A DNA stretch of 64,000 nucleotides, taken from Anaeramoeba flamelloides (lineage: Eukaryota > Metamonada > Anaeramoebidae). Below are positions 36,052-47,260 of the stretch, one piece after another. The notes under the pieces are model-generated. The model was not told the origin of the DNA. It searched no databases and saw only the letters and a program-made list of their open reading frames with translations. How positions within the stretch are numbered: the stretch's first letter is position 1; each line of letters begins with the position of its first letter. Location: assembly GCA_027625915.1 (NCBI GenBank), contig JANTQA010000016.1:1617001-1681000 (forward strand), read 5' to 3'. Made by a program: the position numbers and the translations under genes.

Positions 36052-37190
36052 AGGTATTCCCAAAAAAAAGGGGGAATTTTTTTTCAAAATTTCATGAAAA
36101 ATTCACTTTGTTAGAGGATATATTCGTTAATCGACAATACCAAATCAAATTAAATATTAATACCGATTGAATAAATGATATATAGTATTTATTATGAAAA
36201 ATATTTTATATCAAATTATTTCCCAAAAAATGAAAAAAAAAACTGCACTTTTTTCTTTTGGAAAAAAGAATGTACTTGAAAATTTCGATAAAAATAGGCA
36301 ATATGGCAAACTGTACAAATGATTTTTTAAAAAATAAAATACATTTATATGTTTTTCATTACAAACCCCATTCCAAAAATTTGGACACACCCAAAATCAA
36401 AAATAATAAAAAAATAATAAAACTCAATATATTATATTTTTCCAAACCTAAGATAAAACCATATTTAAGTAACCGGGTATTAATGTTTTTATAAGTAATC
36501 ATTTTCATCCAAATAAAAGAAAAAAATATAAAACGAAAAAAAGAAAAATTAGGTGTGTCCAAAATAATGAAACAAGCTGAACAAAAAATGTATGAGTATA
36601 TTTGTTGAAATTTCACCAACAATTGTTGATCGATCAAATGATAAGATACCATCATCCAATAATTGTATGCGATTTTCCAATTTGACAAACTCAACATTAA
36701 CTTTCTCTCAACCATCGAAAAAAATTTCCAGATCTAAAGAAACATATTACTTTACTGGAAAAAAGGAAATGAAAACAAAACAAAAAAGACAAAAAATGAA
36801 ATAGTTTGTAAAATCAAAATTATTCTCAAATTGAATCTAAATTGGAGTATTGATTACTTTTCTTTCAATTTCTTAAACTGTGTCCAAATTTTTGGAATTT
36901 AGTTTATATGAAAAAAATCCGAGATTAAACAAGTTTGGAAAATAATTTTTTGGATCAAAAAGAAAATAATAATTATCATTTTCCATCACCCTTAAAAAAT
37001 ATCATCTAATACCAAGATCAGAAATAATAATATCTTTTATTTATATAATGTCCTTCTAACAAATAAATTGAATTATTATTAAGAACGAATAAATAATTGT
37101 TAATAATTTTATATATTTACATAGTTTTGAACCATTAGGCTCAATAAATAAATTTAAAAATAAATTTGTAACTACTTATTGGTAAATCTC
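36052..37190 (+). mobile_element. Family A MITE, copy holding another element
   Basis: It starts after TA with AGGTATTCCCAAAAAAAAGG and follows the reference copy closely (TATTCGTTAATCGACAATA, GGCAATATGGCAAACTG, GATCAAAAAGAAAATAATAA) to a worn right end near 37190. Without the inserted element at 36362-36904 it is about 595 bp, almost equal to the 591-bp reference. Confidence 0.75.
36362..36904 (+). mobile_element. Family G element nested in family A
   Basis: 543 bp flanked by TA (36360-36361 and 36905-36906), at a point where the reference family A copy is continuous. The inverted ends share ATTCCAAAAATTTGGACAC (19 bp) plus a few outer bases. A further GGTGTGTCCAAAATAATG at about 36552 is an internal inverted copy of the subterminal region. 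The minus strand reads a 46-codon block, FVKLENRIQLLDDGILSFDR and on, that could be a transposase scrap. No complete transposase is present. TA duplication and ends fit Tc1/mariner. Confidence 0.75.
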
Positions 37191-37838
37191 TAAATTATTA
37201 AATCTTATTCATAATTTGCTTTTAAAGAATTCTAAACATTTAAAAGCCTTTTAGAATAAAGTTTATAAAAAATATAACCAAAAAATCAAAAAATGTGAGT
37301 CACAATTATTGAAATGAGCATTACAGATTTTTCATTACTGAACTTTCTCTGAATAAAAGGTTAACAACTAAAATATTTTTTGGGTAATAATATAATTCAT
37401 TTTAAAAGAAATTACATTGTATCCATTTTTCTTTAATGATATTTGTATTTTCCAAGAAATTTTTTTTTATTTACTTTACTTAGTTAAGAAAGTAAACCAA
37501 TAATAAAAAAAATAAAACAAATTTTCAAAAATTACAAACCAAATTACAAATAATTAGGCAGTATTTCTTATGGAGAACTTTCAAAAAAACAAATTATTCA
37601 GACACCTTTCAGGTCTGACCATAATATGTAATAGAACTATTTTATTCCAGAAATAACTTGATATGATCAAAATAAATTTCAATATTAGAGATATAAATCA
37701 ATATCACTCAAAATATAAAAAAGAAATACAAAAAAAAAAAAAAAAACAATCCATCCCAAGTATTTAATTTACTTTAGTCTATTTGGAATATTAATAAAAT
37801 ATACTAATTTTAAAAAAATTGGAAAAGACGAAATAAAA

Positions 37839-40800
37839 TTATTTTTTAATAATAGTTTTCAAGATTTTAAACCAATTATTAAATTCATTCAAAGTTTTAA
37901 AATTAATTGTAATATTAATTTTTTTTTTTTTCTTTCTAATTTTAAAAGCACAATTATCGCCAAGTCCTTTTGTTTGGAAAATCTTCATTTTTTTTTCTAA
38001 AGGGATTATTTTTAAAGGTATTGTATTTGTTTGTGAATTGACATCTTTTTTATATATTTCCAAAGTTCTTGTCTTGAGGCAAATAAATCTTCTTTTCCAT
38101 TGCTCTTTATTTTCTGAAAGGAACACCCAACTTGATTTGATTATAGTTGAAGTGTCAATCTGCAATTTGCCGATACTATTATGATTGCCGATTTCGGATA
38201 AATTAATTTTCTGAAAATTATTTTTATTATCTAATTTTATGCCATTGGTATTCTTATTTATATTTTGCTTTGAATTTGAAGAATTTAATACATTGTGTGT
38301 GCTAATTTTCGAAGAAGAAGAAGAGGAGGAAATGGGAGATTGTATTGGTGATGATTCTAACAATGATTGATCGATTTGTGATTGTAAATCCAAAATAAGA
38401 TCGTTAAGGGTAATTATTGATTTAGAAGCCGTTAATAATTTGTGATGGTCAGAATTATTTGAAAAAAAGGGAATCTCTCGTTTTGATAATCTTTCTGTTA
38501 TTAAAATGATCTCCATGCCTAGCTCATTGGCTGAATTATTATAATTTTTTATGCCACCATCTAATTCGATCATAATTGATCTATGAGAAGTCCTTAAAAA
38601 TAGGTATGAACTGACGGGCTCTATTGACGGCAGTATCATTGCCGAAGAAGACGAAGTAGTGGCAGTATTAGAAGAATTAGTTGACTTGGAATTTTTGGAA
38701 ATCTTGGACGATGACGAGGATGATGATAGCTTTGTTGAAGACATAGACATAGATGGAGTAGAGGAAGACGAAGATTGTGATGAAGATAATTTGAAAGTGC
38801 GAAACAAATCCTTTTGATCCAGATCAAAATTAATTTTCTTTTTCGAAATTTCCTCAAGAAATCTCGCTCTACCTGGATAGCATTTTTTCAGATCCTCATT
38901 AAATGGTTGGAATTGTAAACTAGACTTTGGAATTATTGTTCCATTTGATAGCGCTTGGAATAAAGTACAAATAATAAACAGCCCTCTTCTTTGCTCAATA
39001 GTGAAATTAAATTCGGTTAAATTATAATTTTCGGGCGAAATTAATGCAGGACAAAAGAATCTAAGAAATATTAAGGAACCGATAAGTGGGAATAAATGGT
39101 TTGGAAATTTCTTTTCAATTTTCATTCGAAAATACGAAAATATAAAACTAAATTCCATGGGTAAGTCATTTGGTGAATTAAAGATACGGTCGACATATTG
39201 ATAAAAAAATTCTCTTAACAAATTAATATTTTCGTATAATTCCTCTCTTCTGGAAACCCGATTCGGATTAATTTCTAATGATCTGTTTGATGATAACTGT
39301 CTTTTAATTAATTCGCCCAAGGTTTTTTTTAAATAATTCTGCCCATAATACCGTAGAAACTTTGTAATGAATCTTGCCAAAATTGTATTGGGCTTTAATA
39401 AGTCATCAACGCTTTGTGAAATTGCAATACTTTGATCAATTAATATTTTCATTAATATTGAAGACAGACCAAGTGAATCAAATAGATCATAAATTCGTTC
39501 AATTAATTTATCCCCCCCAATTCTAATAATATCCAATTGCAATGCCTTTAATAAAAATTCAATATCATTTTGATTCAAATAATTTTTTAATTTTAATTTA
39601 ATATCGTTCATTATAATTTCGGATTCTGTTTTCAATTCTATATTTTTTTTTTTCTCTTTATCTTTTTCTTTTTGTTGGTTTTGATTTTCGTTATCCATTT
39701 CTTTTCCTTTTGCTTTTTCATTTTTATTTTCATTTTTATTTTCATTTCCTGTTTCTTTTTCCTTTCCTTTTCCTTTTCCTTTTTCATTTTCATTTTCATT
39801 TTCATTTTCATTTTTGCTTTTGCTTTTTCTTTTTTTTTTAATTTCTAATTCAAATTCTGTTTTATAAGTATTTCTCGTGATAGGATATTCTTTGAAAAAT
39901 TGCATTTGTTGTTCTTGATTTAAAATTGAAAAAACTATTTCTCTTAACACAACTCCCAGGGCATATGCTTTTGATTGGTTCACAATTGTTTTTGTTACTA
40001 ATGAAGAATTTTTGATTTCAATCTTATTAAAAATTATATTTACCCATTCTTCCAGATTTTCACAAGTACCACCAAATTGCTGTTCAAGATTTTGTTTCAG
40101 CAAATTATTAATGGAACCAAGAAACGAGCGAATAACTGGCAAATTTAATTCACTCATCTCGGGATTGGTATTGCTTTGATTTGTTTTGTTCTTTTCAATA
40201 TTTTTTGAATAATTGTCTTTAAAATGGTCAATTATAGTTATTTTCATTAAAGTTAATATTTTTGCTCTCAAAATGGTCAAATAAATTATATGATCAAATA
40301 GGGAATATAACGAAGCTAAAAATTTCTTGTATTGGGATTGGCTTTGTCGAAAAGAGTTTTTTTTCAAATTCTTTTTATTTGTTGAATTTGAACAAGCAAT
40401 TTTTACAGAATCATTATTTTCAAAAAATTGCATAATTTGATTTAACCCATGTCGTAAATTTAGAATTGATCCTTCAAATGAAATCGAATCAATTAAGGTG
40501 CGTACTTTATTTTGGCGATCAACACTCGTCAGTCTACATCCAAAGGACGTCGACAATGAAGAAATTGCCTTTAAAAGGGCCTTTTGAGAAATGCTTCTCG
40601 TATTGGAATTGAACAAATTGAAATTATTTACCTGCTCAATGGTTTTGATAATGCCATTATAATTGTTGTTTGTTTGCCCACTATTATCTCCAACATTCTG
40701 TAAAAAGTCACCCAAATTAGTTGTCAATTTTGTAGTAGTTGTCATTAATTTATCTACTTGGCCTAAAAAGCTGTCCACAGTGATATAACTTTCAATGTTT

Positions 40801-41420
40801 TTTGATTTTTCAATCATTTGCTCATTTCTTTCCTTTTCAGAACTGTTTTTGTTTATTTTGTTTTTTAAATCCCGAATTTTTTCATCTTCCTTTTCAATTA
40901 AAAATTGTAAGTGCTTAATTGTTTCTTCGTCTTCTTCTTCTTCTTCTTCTTCATTGTCGTCCTCGTATTCTCTTTTGTTGTTGTCTTCTTGCCGAGAATA
41001 ATAAGTTTTTTCTTGTTCGGGTTCTTGTTGTTTTTCCTTTTCTTGGTGTTTTTTTTGATTCCAATTTTGCTGTGGATGAGTCTTGTTTTCGGATCTTGTC
41101 TTTAAATAATTATCTAGATTAAAAGAATTTGGATTGTTAATTGAAAAAGTTTCTTTTTCTTTTTCTGTTTCTTCTTCATCGGAGGAAATTGATATTTTTG
41201 TTTTTTCTTTTCCAAAATTGAAAAATTCTTTTTTGTTTCCTTCCAAATCTAAAAAATTATTTGAAGTTCCTTCGTTGAAAGAATACTCATTTTGTGTTGA
41301 GTATTCAAATGAGTTTTGTTCAGGATCATGATTTAACAAACCTTGTATCCTATCTAATAATTGATTAACATTGGAATGTGAAACATTATTCAAGGAATAA
41401 TTGTTTTTATAATTACTCAT
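37839..41420 (-). CDS. RasGAP-domain protein with C-terminal PH domain
   Basis: A 1193-residue single-exon protein. Residues 1-150 are polar, residues 155-210 are acidic then coiled-coil (EEEEEEEDEE, then Lys/Glu heptads), residues 210-510 are helical, residues 535-600 are a Lys-Asn-Glu repeat, and residues 605-850 are the RasGAP domain. In that domain LRYYGQNYLKKTL and IGSLIFLRFFCPALISPEN match the neurofibromin-type GAP fold, including the FLR signature (R787). Residues 1093-1193 are a PH domain beginning SSWVFLSENKEQWKRRF and ending with the Trp helix FNNWFKILKTI. RasGAPs speed GTP hydrolysis by Ras-type GTPases, and the PH domain suggests membrane recruitment. Ungapped comparison with neurofibromin puts K676 where the catalytic arginine finger is expected. 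The start is the ATG at 41418-41420. Confidence 0.92.
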   Translation of the reverse strand: MSNYKNNYSLNNVSHSNVNQLLDRIQGLLNHDPEQNSFEYSTQNEYSFNEGTSNNFLDLEGNKKEFFNFGKEKTKISISSDEEETEKEKETFSINNPNSFNLDNYLKTRSENKTHPQQNWNQKKHQEKEKQQEPEQEKTYYSRQEDNNKREYEDDNEEEEEEEDEETIKHLQFLIEKEDEKIRDLKNKINKNSSEKERNEQMIEKSKNIESYITVDSFLGQVDKLMTTTTKLTTNLGDFLQNVGDNSGQTNNNYNGIIKTIEQVNNFNLFNSNTRSISQKALLKAISSLSTSFGCRLTSVDRQNKVRTLIDSISFEGSILNLRHGLNQIMQFFENNDSVKIACSNSTNKKNLKKNSFRQSQSQYKKFLASLYSLFDHIIYLTILRAKILTLMKITIIDHFKDNYSKNIEKNKTNQSNTNPEMSELNLPVIRSFLGSINNLLKQNLEQQFGGTCENLEEWVNIIFNKIEIKNSSLVTKTIVNQSKAYALGVVLREIVFSILNQEQQMQFFKEYPITRNTYKTEFELEIKKKRKSKSKNENENENENEKGKGKGKEKETGNENKNENKNEKAKGKEMDNENQNQQKEKDKEKKKNIELKTESEIIMNDIKLKLKNYLNQNDIEFLLKALQLDIIRIGGDKLIERIYDLFDSLGLSSILMKILIDQSIAISQSVDDLLKPNTILARFITKFLRYYGQNYLKKTLGELIKRQLSSNRSLEINPNRVSRREELYENINLLREFFYQYVDRIFNSPNDLPMEFSFIFSYFRMKIEKKFPNHLFPLIGSLIFLRFFCPALISPENYNLTEFNFTIEQRRGLFIICTLFQALSNGTIIPKSSLQFQPFNEDLKKCYPGRARFLEEISKKKINFDLDQKDLFRTFKLSSSQSSSSSTPSMSMSSTKLSSSSSSSKISKNSKSTNSSNTATTSSSSAMILPSIEPVSSYLFLRTSHRSIMIELDGGIKNYNNSANELGMEIILITERLSKREIPFFSNNSDHHKLLTASKSIITLNDLILDLQSQIDQSLLESSPIQSPISSSSSSSKISTHNVLNSSNSKQNINKNTNGIKLDNKNNFQKINLSEIGNHNSIGKLQIDTSTIIKSSWVFLSENKEQWKRRFICLKTRTLEIYKKDVNSQTNTIPLKIIPLEKKMKIFQTKGLGDNCAFKIRKKKKKINITINFKTLNEFNNWFKILKTIIKK

Positions 41421-42004
41421 TGAGTGAAATACTTAATATTTTGGTTATTGGATTAGTTTATTGGTTGTTGAAGTTTGGGTTTTTGTGTGGAGAAAAATAA
41501 AAAAAATGAAAAAGCATTTCTTTAAAAATTATTTTTTAAAAAATCTTGATTTTGTTTCTTTGTTTATTAATAATAAGAGTATAAAAAATGGTTTTTAAGT
41601 CTTACAACTTTTTTACTTTGAAGAAGTGTCAAAAGATACTTTCCCAAAAATGGTTGTAAAGAAGAAATTTATAACTTTTTATTTTAAGGTTATTGTAAGA
41701 TCGATAAATTGGAAATATGTAATTTGGAATATTTTTCATATTTTGAATTGAAAAGGTGTCTTTGTATTTTCAAAATTATTGAAAATGAAAATTGTTTTAA
41801 ATAAGACTTTACCTTTTCCAATTTTAGTACAAAATTAGAACTTTATTATTTGATTTTATCAATACTGTTATTTGAAATTCAAATGGGATAAAATTTTCAG
41901 TAAATTATCATATTTTCAAAAACCAATTCTTAGTTTGGTTTTGGCTTATTATTGTGCCTATTAGAAGAAAGAAAAAAAAAGGATCAAATAAAGAAATAGA
42001 GGAA

Positions 42005-42110
42005 TCACAAATTAGAATCGATTTCTTTGAAAATTTCTTGGCTTATACATCAGAAAGAAAGGGAAGAGGAAGTGAAAATTTTTTTCCCATTTATTCTTCA
42101 AATACCAGTA
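42005..42110 (+). mobile_element. Family D element, right portion
   Basis: It matches 16550-16654 over about 100 bp: TTCTTTGAAAATTTCTTGGC-like body, then GGAAGTGAAAATTTTTTTCC and CATTTATTCTTCAAATACC. No left end was recognised. Confidence 0.5.
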
Positions 42111-43019
42111 TTTCAAAAACCTATTGAAAGTCTTGAAATGTTGATTATACCTGATCTTTGAGTTTTTAAATAGTTTTTTTAGTTTTGTCATTTTATTTTA
42201 TTAATTAAGGAAAAACCCTAATATTTTTGATCCTACAAGAGAAAAAGTAGAATATTTTTTTATAATCTTTTTATTTCGTAATATTCAGATTCTATAATAC
42301 TATCAGATTACTTTTGTAACTCCTAATATATTTACTAAATTCAATGAATGTTGAATACGAGAGATCTTTTTCAAATTTTAATTTTTTTTCACAAATTTTA
42401 ACTTTACACTTTTGAGAATAATTTTTTTTTTTTCACATTAAACATTTTTTTTTGTGAGATTAAAAAAAATAATTAATAACATTTGCAAAAATGATTAAAA
42501 TTGCCATATTTTTTGTAGTTACGATTTGGGAGAAAAATTTTAACAAATTTTTATTGTGAAACCTTTTCAAAAATTCAAAAACCAATATAACGAGGATACA
42601 AAACAACTAAAAAGAATAATACTTTATACTATTTTTAAATCAAAATCAACAAAAGCTATTTAAATCTGTTTTCTTTATGGAAATCTCATGAATGTGTTTT
42701 GAGATCTCAAAAATATTCAATTTTTTCAATAAATATTTAATTATGTATCAATAAAAGTAAATCTTTATATCAAAAGATTGTGTTAGAAAAAATGAAAAGA
42801 TATCGAGATACTTTTTCAATCTTTAATCAGTGTTTTTTTTTTTTTATTTATTAATTGATATTCTTAAAAATTTCATTCTTATCACCAATTAAAAACGGTG
42901 TTTAACCTTTTTCCCAAAATATTAATCAGAATTCAAATGTGATTTTGAACCTTATAAAAAGTTTTTTGTTCTTTCTGATATTCTCTTAATTTAGATTTCA
43001 AATAGGAACTGAAAAAAAA

Positions 43020-43160
43020 AAAAAAATTGGTAAAATTCAATAACTAATATAGATATTGTAATTATAAAGAGGTAAAAATGAGTAAAAATGTGCATTTACA
43101 GGGTTAATATTATTACGGCAAAATACAACTTTTAAATATAAATCTTAATATTGAATCTGA
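43020..43160 (+). repeat. Family E dispersed repeat, copy 1
   Basis: It contains TTATAAAGAGGTAAAAATGA followed by GTAAAAATGTGCATTTACAGGG, and about 140 bp match the reverse complement of 47100-47260. Non-coding, and termini are not resolved. Confidence 0.6.
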
Positions 43161-43630
43161 ATTCTTTTCCGTGCGCTTTTACAAAAATTAAATTCCCATA
43201 AAGATAAAATACGTTGAAAAAGTGATTATTTTCAATTTATTTTTTTTAATTGTCAATCTCCCTTAGAAAATATTTTTCAAAAAAAAAATTGTATTGAATA
43301 TTACGATTAAGGTTTTAATACAAAAAGAAATTTATAAAATTTAAAGTATTAAATCTAACAATAATTATTTATCAAATAAAATCAAAATGAAAAAGATGTA
43401 AAAATAGTGATAATTCTTCATTTCAGTACTATTACATTTTATAATTAATAAATGAGTTTTACAAATGTTTTTTTTTGAAAGTACGCTGATAAAATCTAAA
43501 TTAAGGGTATCTTTGTTGCACGAATTATTTTATCAATTCTTTTAACCCATATTTGAATTCTTAATATCTTCAAAATATTGTGGTAATTTTGATCAATTAA
43601 TGAAACACTAAGGTAAAAATAAAATCTGTA

Positions 43631-43826
43631 CAGCGAATTCCACTTTTAAGGCACGAACTTTCAACGAAATTTAAAGCACAAAAAAATCTCAAATTAAGGC
43701 ACAAAATTTGGAATATTTTTTTTTACAAATTGTTTTAATAGAATTTAAATTTTGTGTCTTAATTTGAGAAATTTTTTGTTCCTTAAATTTCGTTGTAAGT
43801 TCGTACCAAAAAAGTGGAACTGTCTG
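43631..43826. mobile_element. Family B hairpin MITE, copy 1
   Basis: 196 bp between TA dinucleotides (43629-43630 and 43827-43828). The whole element is a long imperfect palindrome: CCACTTTTAAGGCACGAACT at the left pairs with AAGTTCGTACC...AAGTGG at the right, and CAAATTAAGGCACAAAATT pairs with AATTTTGTGTCTTAATTTG. No coding frame. The left end CAGCGAATTCC is worn relative to copy 2. Confidence 0.85.
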
Positions 43827-43914
43827 TAAATAAAAGTTAGCTAGAAATATATAGTGTATTTCAATGATACATCTTTTACAAATTATTTTTAAAAAGTTAT
43901 GATAATTTTATGTA

Positions 43915-44112
43915 CAGTCAGTTCCACTTTTAAGGCACAAACTTTCAACGAAATTTAAAGAACAATATAAAAGTTTCAAATTAAGGCACAAAATTCAGAT
44001 TCTAGTAAAATAAATTGTAAAATAAAAAAATTCCAAATTTTGTGCATTAATTTGAGATTTTTTGTACCTTAAATTTCGTTGAAAGTTTGTGTCTTAAAAG
44101 CGGAACTGACTG
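43915..44112. mobile_element. Family B hairpin MITE, copy 2
   Basis: 198 bp flanked by TA (43913-43914 and 44113-44114). The left end is CAGTCAGTTCCACTTTTAAG and the right end GCGGAACTGACTG is its inverse. It is the best-preserved of the three copies and almost fully self-complementary with a short A/T-rich loop. Confidence 0.88.
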
Positions 44113-44427
44113 TATAAAAAAAGGATAGCTATCAAATTCATTAAGTTTTGAATATCCCCTTTTCAATATTGATTTTTTTTGAAAATCAAACCCATTTTTG
44201 GGGTATTTTTTTAATGAAATAAATTATAACAAATAAACTTTAGTTGGAAAATTAAAATTGAAAAAAAAAAATAAATAAATGTTAAAGAAATTTACCGAAA
44301 AAAACAGGGAATGTATATTAAAACTCAAACATAAAAAAAAAGAAAATGTTAAAAAATATTTCAAAAAAAAAAATTCAGTATTTCGATTTAATTTAGTGAT
44401 ATCTTTTGAAAGAAATAATATATAGTA

Positions 44428-44621
44428 CAGTCAGTTTCAAATTTAAGGCAGAAACTTTCAACGAAATTTAGGGCACAAACAAAACTCAAATTAAGGTACA
44501 AAATTTGGAATTTGTTTTTTACAAATTATTTTATGAGAATCCGTTTTTTGTGCCTTAATTTGAGATTTTTATTGTGCCTTAAATTTCCTAGAAGTATGTG
44601 CCTTAAAAGTGGAACTGACTG
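44428..44621. mobile_element. Family B hairpin MITE, copy 3
   Basis: 194 bp flanked by TA (44426-44427 and 44622-44623). The left end is CAGTCAGTTTCAAATTTAAG and the right end is CTTAAAAGTGGAACTGACTG. It directly abuts the family F element that starts at 44623. Confidence 0.87.
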
Positions 44622-44622
44622 T

Positions 44623-45205
44623 AAACTATTTTTTCAGAAAAATTGAATCGCCTTATAAAGTCAATCGAAGTTGTTTTTTGGGGTTGTTATGTATTCTTAT
44701 CAAAAAAATATTTTCAAATTTTAGATTAGAATCATTTTTTCTGCCTTTTCAAATTTTTGTTTTTCAAATATTTGTTTTCTTTTTTTTTTTTTTTCTTTTT
44801 CTCTTTCTTCTTTTTTTTTTGATAATTTTTTTGCACAAGATCATATGAAATATATATATATATATAAATAAAAATAAATAATCACTAAGAAAATTGTGAC
44901 TATGCAATGTATTATAAAATGAATTTAATAATTAACAAAAAATCTTGTAATTTAACTTTTTTTCAGTAAAAGTCGAGTAATAAAAAATCGGAAATAGTCA
45001 TTTCAAAATTTTTTACTCACTTTTTTTTTAGTTTTTGGTTTTATTTTATTATAATTTCTAAAATAGTGGGCTTTTAACCATTTGGGAATGATTTAAAAGC
45101 GAAATATTAATAAGATTTAATTGATTATTTTTTCTTCAATGCTTAAGGATAAGTTTTTTTTAAATTTTTTATTTCAGATAGGTCACAATTTTTGAAATGA
45201 TATTT
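44623..45205 (+). mobile_element. Family F element, copy 2
   Basis: Same order of landmarks as 29685-30300: AAACTATTTTTTCAG, CGAAGTTGTTTTTTGG, AAAAAATATTTTCAAATTTT, AGAATCATTTTTTCTG, the TTTTC pyrimidine tract, CTTTTTTTCAGTAAAAGT and the end GGTCACAATTTTTGAAATG. Non-coding. Confidence 0.7.
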
Positions 45206-47099
45206 CTTTTAAAATTCTAAAAGATGTTTCTTTTTAGATTATTTAAAAAAACAGTTTAAAACAATCTCTCTGATAATTCAAATATAAATATCAAAAATTT
45301 TAAAATTTAAAAGAAAAAAAATAACTTAAAAATGAAAATTTTCTTCAATTCTAATTAATATCTAATAATTTTGTAAACTTTTTTTCAGAATAATACTGTA
45401 TAAGAAGGTTTATTATGTGAGCGGATTTTAAAAATACAAAATTTAGAGATTTTTTTTCGTAAAATTATTCAAGTTATGTATTTTTCCTGATTAATTCTTT
45501 AATACTTTCAAAAAAACAAAGCTCACTTTTTTGAAATGTTCATTTTTTTGTTTTTTTTTTTTTCACAACAGCCAATAGATCTCGTTTAATTATGAATTTT
45601 TTTAGTTTTTTTTTTTAAATTTTCTTAATTGCTGTATCTGATTTTTGATATTTTATTTTTTTTTCATTTTTTGCATTTCATATGTTGATTGAGAAAAATA
45701 AAAAAAAAAAATAATATTTAAAGGGAGTTTTTTACCAAAAATTATTTGCACCAAGAATAAAAAAAAATCTATCTAAAATTCAAACGATGTTTTAATTGGT
45801 CTTTATCCTACAACATCTAATTCATTTTTGAATAATATGTCTCAGATTAAACCATTTTTAAACCCAAATATATTCATTATTTAAGTTAAGTTTTAAATTT
45901 AATTTTATTTTGATAAAAAAATTTTCATATTTTTTATAATTTACTTTTATAATAAATTGATTTTTTTATGGTAAAATTTTCACTAAAATTAACTCTATTT
46001 TTCTAGCTGAATTTTCTAATCTGATCATTCATTTTATTTATTCACTTTTCATCCCTGAATATTAAGAAATACACCCATTATTAATTTATTATCTATTATT
46101 GGTTTCGTTGATCATTTTATATATGTCTTCTTTTAATCATGAATAATACATGTAAAATTAGGAATATAGGTTTCTGAATTTGACAAGATTCTTATGAAAT
46201 TAATATTTGAGATAAAATATATCTTCTTTATCTTCAAAAATTATAAAGAGTATAAAAAAATGATAGTATTGAATTTATTAATCTTTTTCTTTGAGATGTA
46301 AATTTGATAGTTTTTTTTCTTTTTTTTTTGTTCAAAAATTCAACCTTCCCCCCTTTAACCCTTGAAATAGTATCCTATGTTTTTGTTTGTTATTAAATAT
46401 ATTTGTAAAAAGAAATATAAAAATAAATTTATCAAAAAGGTTTTTCTTCAAAATAATCAAAATTAATTGTATAAATAGTCCTAAAATGGAAATTGAGAAT
46501 TCAGATTGATTTTTTCTATTACAATTTGAGAGAAAAAATATTTAATTGTAAAATTTTCAACAAATAGTCTACAAGGTATTTACTTCTGAAAAAGAATTTT
46601 AAAAATATCCGATTTTCTTTAGAAAAATCCAGAATGATAAGTATTAACTGAAAATTGTTGTAAAAAAAATATTTTTGAAAAGTCTTCTTGAAATAACAAG
46701 TAATTTTTTTCTCGAAATTTTTAGGAATAAAAGTTTTTTCAGAATGAACAAAAATTAAATTGAGTAAAGAAGAAATAATAATTTCAAATAATACACATAA
46801 TATCAAAAAATTAATGATTTTGTATTAATTCTTTCTTGATTGAATTGATGAATTTTTTTGATTTTCATTTTCAAATTGCTATGTAAAAATATTTTAATAG
46901 AATCTTCTACATTCTAAATTTTTTTTTAAAAGATTCAGTTAATTTCCCTAAAAAGGTTTTAAATAGTTCCAGTTTTTAGATTCATTATTGCACTTAAAAT
47001 TGGTAATATGTACCTACTCCCCTAAAATCAACAATTCCAAAAATTCAATATTATGTAATTGTTTATCATCTTCAGAATTGAAGTTTTTCTCGAGTACTC

Positions 47100-47260
47100 A
47101 TAACAAAACACACATCAAAAATTAGGTTTTATATCTAAAAGCTGTAATTTCCCAATATATAAGTTTCCCTGAAAATACACTTTTTTACTCATTTTTACCT
47201 CTTTATAATCAAAATATCTCTAAAGTTATTGAGTTTAAAAGTTAATCTTCTTGAAGGATC
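47100..47260 (-). repeat. Family E dispersed repeat, reverse copy
   Basis: The reverse complement carries TTATAAAGAGGTAAAAATGA and then GTAAAAAAGTGTATTTTCAGGG, then ATTACAGCTTTTAGATATAA, in the same order as 43020-43160. Confidence 0.6.

Larger units (their letters stand above)
35924..37480 (-). mobile_element. Family F element, reverse copy split by insertions
   Basis: The left piece (35924-36050) begins TTTCAAAAATTGTGGC and matches the right terminus of family F in reverse. The right piece (about 37205-37480) contains GTGAGTCACAATTATTGAAA, GAGCATTACAGATTTTTC and AAATTACATTGTATCC and continues the same element. The family A copy at 36052-37190 lies between. About 25 bp at the two break edges resemble each other, so the join may not be a simple TA insertion. 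Confidence 0.6.
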
